A model generated the notes under the pieces. It made no database searches. It was not told where the DNA came from and was given only the letters and a program-made list of their open reading frames with translations. Shown here in pieces: positions 1-8,579 of a stretch of DNA of 64,000 nucleotides (position 1 is the first letter of the stretch; each line of letters opens with the position of its first letter). This DNA comes from an uncultured Fodinibius sp. Lineage in GTDB: Bacteria > Bacteroidota > Rhodothermia > Balneolales > Balneolaceae. The DNA is taken from NCBI GenBank assembly GCA_913056455.1, contig CAJXMJ010000002.1, forward strand, positions 124,001 to 188,000, read 5' to 3'. Both the position numbers and the translations under genes were made by a program.

Positions 1-97
1 GATAATTCAAGAAAAATCCAAAGACACACAGCAATCCCACTGCAATAAAAATGAAGTCCCCGACTCCAAACGCCGTATTTTTATGAATAATGGACAT
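1..97 (-). CDS. N-terminus of a membrane protein, cut by the window edge
   Basis: An ATG on the minus strand at 97-95 opens a frame with no stop to the window edge, giving about 32 residues that begin MSIIHKNTAFG and then turn strongly hydrophobic (FIFIAVGLLCVFGFFL). This looks like the first transmembrane helix of an inner-membrane protein transcribed leftward. It is divergent from the NRDE gene, with about 95 bases between the two starts. Too little is visible to name a family, and a chance open frame of this length is possible. Confidence 0.4.
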   Translation of the reverse strand, partial: MSIIHKNTAFGVGDFIFIAVGLLCVFGFFLNY

Positions 98-192
98 GCA
101 GTTTTTGACTGTAAGATATTTCTTTTGTGTTCACGCACGAATATGCCAAATTGTTACGTGAATTTCTGCTTTCTACATTAGCTGATTTAAAA

Positions 193-963
193 ATGTGCCT
201 TATTGTATTCTCATATAAACAAAACGCTGATTATCCCTTAATTTTTGCTGCCAATCGTGATGAACACTATGAACGTCCTTCGCGAACAGCACAATTTTGG
301 GAGGAAAATCCGAATATCTTAGCCGGCAAGGATTTAAAAGCTGACGGAACCTGGATGGGTATCAACAAAGATGGAGAGTTTTCAGCGGTGACCAATTATC
401 GCGATCCTGATATTGAAAAAAAAGATCCACCGAGTCGCGGAAAATTAGTGCTCGATTTCCTACAAAACAATGAGAGTGCACCGGAATATCTTTCAAAATT
501 GCAGTCTCATGCTGATCAATATATGGGTTTTAACTTATTGGCGGGATCACTAAATAAACTGGGCTATTACAGCAACCAGCAAAACGATATCCTATTATTA
601 GATTCCGGATTATACGGACTCAGTAATCATCTGCTGGAGACATCATGGCCAAAAGTGCAGCGGGCAAAAAAGAACTTGAGTCATATCATTCAAGATGATT
701 CTATCGCCCCCGAACCACTCTTCGACTTATTAGCTGACGACCATGAGGCGCCCGAGGAAGAACTGCCCGACACCGGAATCCCAAAAGACATCGAAAAGAA
801 AGTTTCCCCAATCTTTATAAAGAGTGACGGATACGGCACCCGCTGCTCAACAGTTTTACTGATTGATCACAATGGGAAAGCCACCTTTGCTGAACGACGA
901 TTTAAACCAGGAACTATGGAGGTAGAAGAAGAGAACCAATACCATTTTTCTATTGAAAAATAG
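193..963 (+). CDS. NRDE (TANGO2-like) family protein
   Basis: The protein starts MCLIVFSYK, with a cysteine directly after the initiator Met, as is typical for the NRDE/TANGO2 family. The family's NRDE signature follows at about residues 21-24 (AANRDEHYERP), then GGTWMG-like and AVTNYR motifs. I chose the ATG at 193 because the open frame extends upstream to 127 but residues before MCLIV have no family match. At 256 residues it is close to the usual family length. Eukaryotic TANGO2 is linked to Golgi organisation and heme or lipid handling; the bacterial role is not established. It stands alone, convergent with the NhaC-type antiporter. Confidence 0.88.
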   Translation: MCLIVFSYKQNADYPLIFAANRDEHYERPSRTAQFWEENPNILAGKDLKADGTWMGINKDGEFSAVTNYRDPDIEKKDPPSRGKLVLDFLQNNESAPEYLSKLQSHADQYMGFNLLAGSLNKLGYYSNQQNDILLLDSGLYGLSNHLLETSWPKVQRAKKNLSHIIQDDSIAPEPLFDLLADDHEAPEEELPDTGIPKDIEKKVSPIFIKSDGYGTRCSTVLLIDHNGKATFAERRFKPGTMEVEEENQYHFSIEK

Positions 964-1060
964 CTTCTTCCAAAGCAAATCCGGCAGCACAAGAGGATCC
1001 ATCCTATTGATTTCATTGGGCATATTCCCCAAGAACATGGAAATCACCTACTTATCAAAG

Positions 1061-1084
1061 GCCTGAGGATATTCACCCTCAGGC
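1061..1084. terminator. Hairpin between convergent genes
   Basis: GCCTGAGG and CCTCAGGC form a perfect 8-bp stem around an 8-base loop, followed by TTTAG on the plus strand. It lies between the end of the NRDE gene and the end of the convergent antiporter gene, so it may serve both. The T-tract is short on both strands, so termination strength is uncertain. Confidence 0.55.
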
Positions 1085-1111
1085 TTTAGCATTAATAATC
1101 TTACACAGAGA

Positions 1112-2842
1112 TCAATCCAACGAAGTGCTGGCTGCTTCTTTGCCCTCAGGGGTATATTCTTCGGGATCGGGAATTTTGCCAAATTGGAAAATAATGGCCA
1201 CAATTATAGCTACTCCGGCCGGATAAATGATCCATGCAGGAACGCCAAGTACCATGATGGCAATTAAGCTCGCAACACTAATTACACCCACAATCATCGC
1301 ATAAGGCAACTGAGTATTGACGTGCTCAACGTGATCGCACTGGGTGGCAATAGAACTGAGAATGGTCGTATCAGAAATCGGCGAACAGTGATCTCCCCAG
1401 ACCGAACCGGCTAATACCGAGCTGACGCTGGCGTAAATTATTTCGGCCGTCATCGCATATTCTAAGCCGGTATTATTACCAATCTCCCAAGCCAACGGTA
1501 CCACAAGGGGCATTAAGATACCCATTGTTCCCCAACTTGAGCCGGTAGCAAATGCTGTTAACGCGGACAAGATAAATACAATAGCCGGCAGCCAATAAGC
1601 ATTCAGTGTTTCGCCGAATACACTCATCAGGTAATCAGCGGTACCGAGCTCAACAGTCTGAGCACTCAAAGCCCAAGCCAGCACCAATATCAACAGGCCG
1701 TCGAACATGGTATGCATCCCCTCCATCATGCCTTCGAGCATCTCCTTTGTCTCAAGCAGTTTTTTTGAAAGCGTCATTATTATCGCCACTGTAACTGAGA
1801 GCAATGATCCCCAAAGTAATGCTTTGTAGGAATCTGCTGATTCAATTATGGCCTGTACAGAACTCCCCTCTCCGGTAATAAATAAACCGGCAATTGTACC
1901 TACTACAAGGGTTACGATGGGAATTACCGCATTCGACCAATGTGACACTTTCTTCGTTTTTTCATCATCCTCAATCTTATCCTTCCACAGGTTATAGGTA
2001 TCAAGTTCAGGGTTATGCTTCGCCTTATAAAGATTGATACGTGAGGTGAGCATGGTAGCAAAATCACGGCCCGACCAGGCAATAAGAATCACAAAAAGGA
2101 TAGTAAAGAAAGCATAAAAATTATAGGGCAACGAGCTCAAAAAAACCGCGTAAGCCGACTCGTTAAAATTGGGCATTTTCTCAGATGCATCTGCAATAAA
2201 TCCCACCATCGCTCCGATCCACGTACTTACCAATGCTATGGTTGCTACCGGGGCTGCTGTAGCATCTACCAGGTAGGCCAGCTTAGCACGAGATATGCGA
2301 AGTTTATCGGTGAGCGGGCGCATGGTACTGCCTACCACCATTGTATTCGCATAGTCATCAAAAAAGACGACAAACCCCATCAGGGAAGTCATCAGTTGGC
2401 CGTGCACCTTTGTTCTTACAAACTTAGTAACGCGTTGAATTACACCCCGCGTCCCACCATTGTCGGTGATAATACCCACCATACCCCCGATGAGAATAGT
2501 AAAAATGATAATGCTCATATGACTTTCATCCGCGGTAGCGGGTACGATATAACCGTCGAGTGCCGTAAAAAAGCTGGAAAAAACGCCGCCAAAGGAAATA
2601 TCACCTGCCAAAAAAGCACCGCACCAAATCCCCAAAAACAATGCGAAAAGCACCTGGCGAAAAAGTAACGCAATGCCAATAGCTACGAGTGGTGGCAAGA
2701 TACTGAACCAGCTCCCTGCCTCAATTCCTGTTTTAGCAGTTTCTTCGGCAGCTTGTGCCGCATCCGGAGAAGCATAACCAAAATTCATCAACAGCAATAC
2801 TGAAAAAAGACCGGCTAAAACAAACAGTGCTTTCCGCTTCAT
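1112..2842 (-). CDS. Na+/H+ antiporter, NhaC family
   Basis: This 576-residue polytopic inner-membrane protein has about a dozen hydrophobic segments and a family-typical motif WGDHCSPISDT near residues 481-491. Members of the NhaC family exchange external H+ (sometimes with an organic anion such as malate or lactate) for internal Na+, supporting pH and sodium homeostasis. The first 30 residues are hydrophobic and end ASPDAAQAA, which reads like a cleavable signal or an extra N-terminal helix, longer than in classic NhaC. The substrate cannot be deduced, so I give no symbol. The gene is monocistronic, downstream of gltX but separated from it by a terminator. Confidence 0.88.
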   Translation of the reverse strand: MKRKALFVLAGLFSVLLLMNFGYASPDAAQAAEETAKTGIEAGSWFSILPPLVAIGIALLFRQVLFALFLGIWCGAFLAGDISFGGVFSSFFTALDGYIVPATADESHMSIIIFTILIGGMVGIITDNGGTRGVIQRVTKFVRTKVHGQLMTSLMGFVVFFDDYANTMVVGSTMRPLTDKLRISRAKLAYLVDATAAPVATIALVSTWIGAMVGFIADASEKMPNFNESAYAVFLSSLPYNFYAFFTILFVILIAWSGRDFATMLTSRINLYKAKHNPELDTYNLWKDKIEDDEKTKKVSHWSNAVIPIVTLVVGTIAGLFITGEGSSVQAIIESADSYKALLWGSLLSVTVAIIMTLSKKLLETKEMLEGMMEGMHTMFDGLLILVLAWALSAQTVELGTADYLMSVFGETLNAYWLPAIVFILSALTAFATGSSWGTMGILMPLVVPLAWEIGNNTGLEYAMTAEIIYASVSSVLAGSVWGDHCSPISDTTILSSIATQCDHVEHVNTQLPYAMIVGVISVASLIAIMVLGVPAWIIYPAGVAIIVAIIFQFGKIPDPEEYTPEGKEAASTSLD

Positions 2843-2967
2843 TGAATCAATATTTGATTTACTTTTTTATTAATCGGTACCAAACGTACAATTGATCAGT
2901 GAAAATACAATCTCTGTAATAATTTGCCAGATTTTTTTTGAATCCCACTATTCCCTGTGAAAAATAT

Positions 2968-3001
2968 AAAACCCTGAGAGCTTCAAAGACCCTCAGGGTT
3001 T
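2968..3001 (-). terminator. Rho-independent terminator of gltX
   Basis: AAACCCTGAG and CTCAGGGTTT make a 10-bp stem around a 14-base loop just beyond the gltX stop. On the minus strand the stem begins in an A-run and ends in a T-run, as expected for an intrinsic terminator separating gltX from the antiporter gene. Confidence 0.8.
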
Positions 3002-3027
3002 ATATCTAATGCTATTTTAGGCTTAAA

Positions 3028-4512
3028 CTATCCCAACTTTTCGATTGCTGTTTCAATTCGGCGGATAGTAGTCTCTTTGCCAAGCAGCTCGATAGTTGGT
3101 GTCAAGTCGGGGCCATAGCCCATTCCTGAAATGGCAACACGCAGAGGCATCATTACGGGACCAAAACCAACGTCGTATTCTTCTATCACTTCTTTGATCT
3201 TATCCTTCAGCGTCTTGGCCTCGAATGCACCTTCGTCGAGGTCTTCAATCTTCTCGACATAGGCTTCCAACAGCTCAGCACTATCATCATTCCATTTTTT
3301 AGCAGCCTTGTCTTCGTACTCCTCGGGATCCTCAAAAAAGAATCGCCCCATCGTTACAAAGTCCTCAACCTTACTAACACGCTCTTTCATCAATGGAATA
3401 ATCTGCTTCATATACTCCTCATCCGGATCAAGATCGTGCTCTTTAGCAATCTCTTGCACACGCGGCCAAAGCTCATCGGCCGATTTTTCGCGAAGATAGT
3501 GCTCGTTATACCAGATCAGCTTTTTATAATCAAATACCGCACCGCCTTTACTCACGCGATCCAGTGAGAACATCTCGCAGAGTTCTCCCAGCGAGTGGAT
3601 CTCTGAATCATCACCCGGGCTCCATCCCAGATAAGCCAAAAAGTTAACCAAAGCTTCCGGCTCAAACTTCTGCTCGATATAGTCTTTAGTGTTTATCGGA
3701 ATACCTTCGCTTTCGGCTTTACGTTTGGAAAGTTTACCTCCACTTGGTGACATTATCAACGGCAAGTGGGCCATCTTGGGCGGCTCCCAGCCAAAATATT
3801 CGTACATTAAAATGTGCTTGGGCGTACTGCTGAGCCACTCCTCCCCACGAATTACGTGCGAAATTTTCATTAGATGATCATCCACTACATTCGCCAAGTG
3901 ATAAGTCGGCATTCCGTCGGATTTGAGTAAAACCTGATCGTCAAGCCCCTTGCTTTCAAATGATACAAAACCGCGAACCTCATCTTCAAAACGAATGGTC
4001 TCACGACGTGGCACTTTCAGTCGAATCACATATTCTTCTCCTTCCTCCAACTTGCGCTCGACCTCCTCTTCGGGCAAGGTCAGGCTGTTCTTCATCGACA
4101 TGCGAGTAATAGCATCGTATTTAGGCGACGGATTACCTGACTTTTTCAACCGCTCTCGCATTTGATCAAGTTCCTCTGGCGTATCAAAAGCGTAGTAAGC
4201 ATTGCCCTGCTCAACAAGCTGTTCGGCGTATTGCTCATACATATCCTTACGCTCACTTTGTCGATAGGGACCCACATCACCGGGATTTTCCGGACCTTCA
4301 TCAACGTCCATACCGGCCCATTTAAGCGAACGTTGGATATCTTCCTCAGCCCCTTCTACATAGCGAGCCTGATCAGTATCTTCAATGCGGAGCACAAAGG
4401 TCCCGTCGTTGCCCTTCGCAAATAAATAATTATAGAGTGCCGTCCGAAGTCCACCAATATGCAACAATCCTGTGGGTGACGGCGCAAAACGTACACGTAC
4501 ACTACCTTCCAT
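3028..4512 (-). CDS. gltX: Glutamate--tRNA ligase
   Basis: The enzyme charges tRNA-Glu (and in many bacteria tRNA-Gln, for later amidation) with glutamate in the cytoplasm. The class I synthetase signatures are clear: RFAPSPTG followed by LHIGG at residues 17-21 (HIGH motif), RIEDTD near 43-48, and GGKLSKRK near 257-264 (KMSKS motif). The C-terminal anticodon-binding domain is complete and the total of 494 residues is normal. The start is set by VRVRFAPSPTG lying four residues in. It has its own downstream terminator, so it appears monocistronic. Confidence 0.96.
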   Translation of the reverse strand: MEGSVRVRFAPSPTGLLHIGGLRTALYNYLFAKGNDGTFVLRIEDTDQARYVEGAEEDIQRSLKWAGMDVDEGPENPGDVGPYRQSERKDMYEQYAEQLVEQGNAYYAFDTPEELDQMRERLKKSGNPSPKYDAITRMSMKNSLTLPEEEVERKLEEGEEYVIRLKVPRRETIRFEDEVRGFVSFESKGLDDQVLLKSDGMPTYHLANVVDDHLMKISHVIRGEEWLSSTPKHILMYEYFGWEPPKMAHLPLIMSPSGGKLSKRKAESEGIPINTKDYIEQKFEPEALVNFLAYLGWSPGDDSEIHSLGELCEMFSLDRVSKGGAVFDYKKLIWYNEHYLREKSADELWPRVQEIAKEHDLDPDEEYMKQIIPLMKERVSKVEDFVTMGRFFFEDPEEYEDKAAKKWNDDSAELLEAYVEKIEDLDEGAFEAKTLKDKIKEVIEEYDVGFGPVMMPLRVAISGMGYGPDLTPTIELLGKETTIRRIETAIEKLG

Positions 4513-4623
4513 AAATCTTGGTAATTGGATTAATAATAATTTCTACTCAATGCACCGGAAAATAAGGCTTATGGGGCACTTGTGCTAATATTTAACAATT
4601 GACAAGTAATGAGTGACCGTGAA

Positions 4624-4651
4624 TTTTTAATTCTTAATTTTTAATTCTTAA
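4624..4651. repeat. Two tandem copies of a 14-bp AT-rich unit
   Basis: TTTTTAATTCTTAA occurs twice in direct succession, upstream of the WbqC-like gene. It may be part of an AT-rich promoter region or a slippage product. Confidence 0.7.
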
Positions 4652-4702
4652 TTCCATCATCAATGCAACCAAATGAACTTTGTTGATAGCATCACTTCTA
4701 AT

Positions 4703-5380
4703 ATGAAACTTGCTCTTTTAACCCCCCAGTTTGCCCCCAACCTGTACGATCTGGCCGCCATGCTGCAGGCCGACCAAATTATATTGCAGGATGTGGAGCG
4801 TTGGTCACGCAAAAGCCGTATCCATCGCGCCCAAATTCGTACTCCCGAAGGTACGCAATGGATTAATATTCCCATCCGGACGGAGGACCGAAAAAAAGCT
4901 GTCAAAGATGTTTGCATGGACCATTCTGAAGATTGGGTTACCCCATTGCTTCGAACGCTGAAATACAACTATCGCAACAGCATCTACTACGACTTTTACG
5001 AGCCCGAAATTGAGGCGGACTGGCAGTCGGCTTACAACTATACCTACCTGATGGATTTTATTCTCTACATCCAAAAGCGGCTTTTTCGCTTTATGGATAT
5101 CAGTATTGATTATGTATTTGCCAGCAATCTTTCGGATTATGACTCCAACCCGGATTTGCTGGCACAGCGTTTAGGTGCCAATACGTTATTCCAAGAACAT
5201 GACAGCCGCCACTACCAGCGCCAAGCTGAACAAAATAGTGATCCTGACTTTGAACATCCCAAATACCATCAACACTTCGAGGGGTTTGAGCCTTGGTGCT
5301 GCATTTTGGATGTGCTCTTTCAATTCGGTCCGGAAAGTTTTCGGATTACCGATCAGCTTAGCAAAAAAGTTGAAGGTTGA
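4703..5380 (+). CDS. WbqC-like family protein
   Basis: The protein opens MKLALLTPQFAPNL and continues with LAAMLQADQIILQDV, RSRIHRAQIRTPEG and WINIPI, the pattern of the WbqC-like family (in other members, QPxFxPxxxY followed by a nucleotide- or sugar-linked core). WbqC proteins are encoded in O-antigen clusters and are thought to act on activated sugars, but the reaction is not settled. I prefer the Met at 4703 over the one at 4673 because homologues begin with this segment. At 226 residues it has the usual length. The next gene starts 60 bases downstream on the same strand, so they may be co-transcribed. Confidence 0.75.
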   Translation: MKLALLTPQFAPNLYDLAAMLQADQIILQDVERWSRKSRIHRAQIRTPEGTQWINIPIRTEDRKKAVKDVCMDHSEDWVTPLLRTLKYNYRNSIYYDFYEPEIEADWQSAYNYTYLMDFILYIQKRLFRFMDISIDYVFASNLSDYDSNPDLLAQRLGANTLFQEHDSRHYQRQAEQNSDPDFEHPKYHQHFEGFEPWCCILDVLFQFGPESFRITDQLSKKVEG

Positions 5381-5440
5381 ATATTAAAAGTTTACCCTTA
5401 AAAAACTTCATCATCTAACTTTATAACATTCAACCTTAAG

Positions 5441-6601
5441 ATGGACTGCCAAAAACATCTGTTTTCATTATCCGATGACCATCATTACCTCAACTGCTCT
5501 TTTCTATCACCCCTGCTACAAAGAGTAGAAGAAGCCGGAGTTCAGGGAATTAAAGGGAAAAACCGCCCTTGGGAAACGACCCCGGATCACTTTTTTGAAG
5601 ACAGCAATATCCTTCGATCACTATTTGCCAAACTCGTTAATGCTCCCAGTGCTAAGGATATAGCTGTTATGCCAGCTGTTTCATACGGACTGGCAACCGT
5701 GGCTAAAAACATTGATCCAAATAAAGGCAGTTCGATTGTTATTGCAGGAGAACAATTCCCAAGTAACGTATACGCCTGGAAACGATTTTGTAAGAACAAC
5801 TATTGCCAGTTAAAGATTGTTGATCCGCCTGAGGGGTTCGAAAATCGTGGAGAAAAGTGGAATGAACGAATATTGGATGCCATCGACTCCAATACATTGT
5901 TAGTTGCCCTCGGCAATGTGCACTGGACAGACGGCACGCTTTACGACCTCAAATCTATTGGCACTAAAACGCAGAAAAACGATGCCTACTTTGTGATTGA
6001 TGGCACACAGTCTGTTGGAGCCATGCCCATTGATGTGCAAGAAATTAAGGCCGACGCCCTAATATGTGCCGGCTATAAATGGCTGATGGGCCCCTATGCC
6101 ATAACGCTCGGCTATTTTGGGCCTAAACTACAAAACGGCATTCCTCTTGAAGAAGGATGGATCGTCCGCAAGAATAGTGAAGACTTCAGCGGCTTGGTTG
6201 ATTATGAAGATGATTACCAGCCGGGAGCTCAACGTTTTGATATGGGCGAACGCAGTAATTTCATATTGGTACCCATGATGATCGAAGCGCTCAACCAGAT
6301 TTTGGATTGGGAGCCTCAACATATACAGACTTATTGCAAACAATTAACAGCAGATCTTGAGAACGATTTACCCGAATACGGATATCAAATTGAGGACCCG
6401 GAATGGAGGGCCCGACACATGTTTGGCATAAGATTGCCTAAGTCTGTATCCCTTGAAAAACTGCAGCATAAACTGGATGAACATAACATACACGTTTCAG
6501 TGCGGGGTTCGGCAGTACGTATTTCACCCAATGTTTATAATGATGAGCAAGATATTGCTATGTTATATAATGTACTTAAGGATGTGACAAGTGATACCTA
6601 A
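5441..6601 (+). CDS. Class V aminotransferase-fold PLP enzyme
   Basis: This 386-residue protein has the fold-type I PLP architecture of the class V/NifS-like group: a GxVHWTDGTL segment, FVIDGTQSVGA (the PLP-pyridine-binding Asp), and CAGYKWLMGPYA with Lys near residue 213 as the Schiff-base lysine. The closest look-alikes are proteins annotated as isopenicillin N epimerase-like or selenocysteine lyase-like. The true substrate is unknown; a desulfurase role is less likely because no obvious active-site Cys loop is seen near the C-terminus. It follows the WbqC-like gene and precedes a symporter. Confidence 0.78.
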   Translation: MDCQKHLFSLSDDHHYLNCSFLSPLLQRVEEAGVQGIKGKNRPWETTPDHFFEDSNILRSLFAKLVNAPSAKDIAVMPAVSYGLATVAKNIDPNKGSSIVIAGEQFPSNVYAWKRFCKNNYCQLKIVDPPEGFENRGEKWNERILDAIDSNTLLVALGNVHWTDGTLYDLKSIGTKTQKNDAYFVIDGTQSVGAMPIDVQEIKADALICAGYKWLMGPYAITLGYFGPKLQNGIPLEEGWIVRKNSEDFSGLVDYEDDYQPGAQRFDMGERSNFILVPMMIEALNQILDWEPQHIQTYCKQLTADLENDLPEYGYQIEDPEWRARHMFGIRLPKSVSLEKLQHKLDEHNIHVSVRGSAVRISPNVYNDEQDIAMLYNVLKDVTSDT

Positions 6602-6629
6602 AGAATAATTTTACCAGCCGGATCAAACC

Positions 6630-6746
6630 ATGACAAAGGAAAAATCAGATAACCCAAAACAAAACTACTGGCGCGTCTTTTGGATTGGTCTTGCTTACAT
6701 TCTGCTGCTGGGCCTGTTTACATACTTTTTTAACCTCCCCATTTAA
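6630..6746 (+). CDS. 38-residue single-helix peptide preceding the symporter
   Basis: A short gene begins at ATG 6630 and ends five bases before the symporter start. Its product has a charged, Lys-rich N-terminus, then NYWRVFWIGLAYILLLG and a second hydrophobic run, i.e. one or one-and-a-half membrane helices. Its position immediately before a sodium/solute symporter recalls the small subunits (DUF4212-type) of two-component SSS transporters, but it is less than half their usual length, so the relationship is a guess. The tight spacing makes translational coupling likely. Confidence 0.55.
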   Translation: MTKEKSDNPKQNYWRVFWIGLAYILLLGLFTYFFNLPI

Positions 6747-6751
6747 CCGTT

Positions 6752-8485
6752 ATGCACTGGATTGACTGGCTTGTTCTGATTGCATTTCTGGGATATACCA
6801 TCTGGGATGGTACTCGACACGGCAAGGAGAGTGAAAATATTGAGGGCTTTTTTCTTGCCAACCGCTCGATGCCGTGGTGGGCCATGGGACTTTCTGTGAT
6901 GGCAACCCAAGCCTCAGCTATTACCTTTATCGGCACGACGGGTCAAGCGTATGTTGAGGATATGCGGTTTGTACAGATCTATCTGGCAGTACCTTTTGCC
7001 ATGATCATCCTCTGCATGACGCTGGTTCCATTCTTTAATAAGCTGCAAAACTTTAGTGCTTACGAGGTACTGGAAGAGCGGTTTGGCCTCTCTACCAGAC
7101 TTTTTACCAGTTTCCTTTTTCTGATGTCGCGCGGGCTGGGGTTAGGAATTATTATTGCGGCTCCATCTTATGTTCTTGCTATACTGCTCAACTTACCGCT
7201 TTCTACAACGATTCTGATTATTGGGATTACCGCAACACTTTATACGATGGTCGGCGGCATCAGCGGAGTCATTCGCACCGATGTAAAACAGATGGCAGTA
7301 ATGATGTTCGGCCTTGGCTTTTGCTTTTACTGGATTCACTATCAGCTGCCTCCCGGCGTTGATTTTAGTGATTCGCTCTATCTTGCCGGCACGCTCGGCA
7401 AGCTGGATGCACTTGATATCAGCTTCGACATCAGTGAGAAGTACAATATTTGGACCGGTGTTTTTGCGGCCCTCTTTTTGATGCTCTCTTACTTTGGTAC
7501 CGATCAAAGTCAGGTACAGCGTTACCTTACAGCCAAATCGCTGAACGATGCCCGAAAATCGTTGCTTCTCTCTGCCTATGCAAAAGTACCGATGCAGTTT
7601 TTCATCCTCCTGTTGGGCGTCATGCTTTATGTCTTCTATATCTTTGGATCGGCACCGATAACCTTTCACAGTACCGATCCGGTAGCCGAAACAGAACAAA
7701 CTGAACTTGCCGGCGAAATGCTTCAACAAGAGTACCAAGCTGCTCACATGCAACGAAGACAAGCTGCTTTAGATCTGCTCGATAAAAAATCACAGGCAAA
7801 TGCAGAAGCTTTCAGGCAGGCAGACCAACATCTTAACAAAGTTCGTGAATCAGAACTGGAACGTCAGGAAGAAATTACTGAATCCAGCCGAAACGACACG
7901 AATTATATTCTGCCTTATTTTATTCTCCATGAAATTCCCATTGGCATTATCGGACTTATTGTTGCCGGAATTTTTGCTGCTGCTCTTTCGAGTATCGACA
8001 GTGAACTTAACGCCCTTGCCACCATCTCTATCGTAGATTGGTATAAACGGCTTGATTCCAGGGACCGCAGTGAAACGTGGTATCTGAAGTCGTCGCGGTT
8101 TACTACAGTGCTCTGGGGATTGCTGGCAACCGGGGCCGCCCTGGCTTTGGGCGAAACACGATCTATCATTGAATTGGTTAACAAAGTCGGCAGCTATTTC
8201 TATGGATCTATTCTGGGCGTTTTTGTTCTCCTGCTATGGGTAAAACGAGCAAATGGGGTTGGGGCAATGACGGGACTCATCTCAGGAATGGTTACGGTCT
8301 TTTTCTTTGATCGTCTCTTTGAACATCCCGAAACGGGCAACTGGCAATTAATTTTTCCTTGGGAAGAAACCCCAGAAGGTTTTACTAAAGCCATTGAATA
8401 TTTATGGCTGAATCCCCTTGGAACGGTAGTCGTTGTTATTGTGGGGGTTTCCATAAGTATACTTTGGAAGAAGGTGAGCGACTAA
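6752..8485 (+). CDS. Sodium:solute symporter (SSS family)
   Basis: The 577-residue inner-membrane protein has about 13 helices, with family features such as GFFLANRSMPWW near residue 32, ATQASAITFIG near 51, and the sodium-site region GGISGVIRTDVKQ near 166-178. It uses the Na+ gradient to import a sugar, amino or organic acid; the substrate cannot be read from sequence. Residues about 305-384 form an unusual hydrophilic, Gln/Glu/Lys-rich and probably coiled-coil loop between two helices. The gene is preceded by the 38-residue membrane peptide and followed by a bidirectional terminator. Confidence 0.9.
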   Translation: MHWIDWLVLIAFLGYTIWDGTRHGKESENIEGFFLANRSMPWWAMGLSVMATQASAITFIGTTGQAYVEDMRFVQIYLAVPFAMIILCMTLVPFFNKLQNFSAYEVLEERFGLSTRLFTSFLFLMSRGLGLGIIIAAPSYVLAILLNLPLSTTILIIGITATLYTMVGGISGVIRTDVKQMAVMMFGLGFCFYWIHYQLPPGVDFSDSLYLAGTLGKLDALDISFDISEKYNIWTGVFAALFLMLSYFGTDQSQVQRYLTAKSLNDARKSLLLSAYAKVPMQFFILLLGVMLYVFYIFGSAPITFHSTDPVAETEQTELAGEMLQQEYQAAHMQRRQAALDLLDKKSQANAEAFRQADQHLNKVRESELERQEEITESSRNDTNYILPYFILHEIPIGIIGLIVAGIFAAALSSIDSELNALATISIVDWYKRLDSRDRSETWYLKSSRFTTVLWGLLATGAALALGETRSIIELVNKVGSYFYGSILGVFVLLLWVKRANGVGAMTGLISGMVTVFFFDRLFEHPETGNWQLIFPWEETPEGFTKAIEYLWLNPLGTVVVVIVGVSISILWKKVSD

Positions 8486-8528
8486 TCATTACGCTGACAG
8501 CTCAAAATTGGCATTATAATTCAATAAA

Positions 8529-8555
8529 AAAGCCCCGGCTATAAACCGAGGCTTT
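8529..8555. terminator. Bidirectional terminator
   Basis: AAAGCCCCGG and CCGAGGCTTT pair with one mismatch around a seven-base loop, with A-runs and T-runs at the flanks on both strands. It sits between the convergent symporter and metalloprotease genes and can serve both. Confidence 0.8.
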
Positions 8556-8579
8556 AAAATAAATAAGCTGTTATCGCTT

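Noticed and set aside
7193-7762. Long minus-strand open frame inside the symporter gene.
   Set aside because: It lies entirely opposite a clearly coding symporter and lacks any motif.
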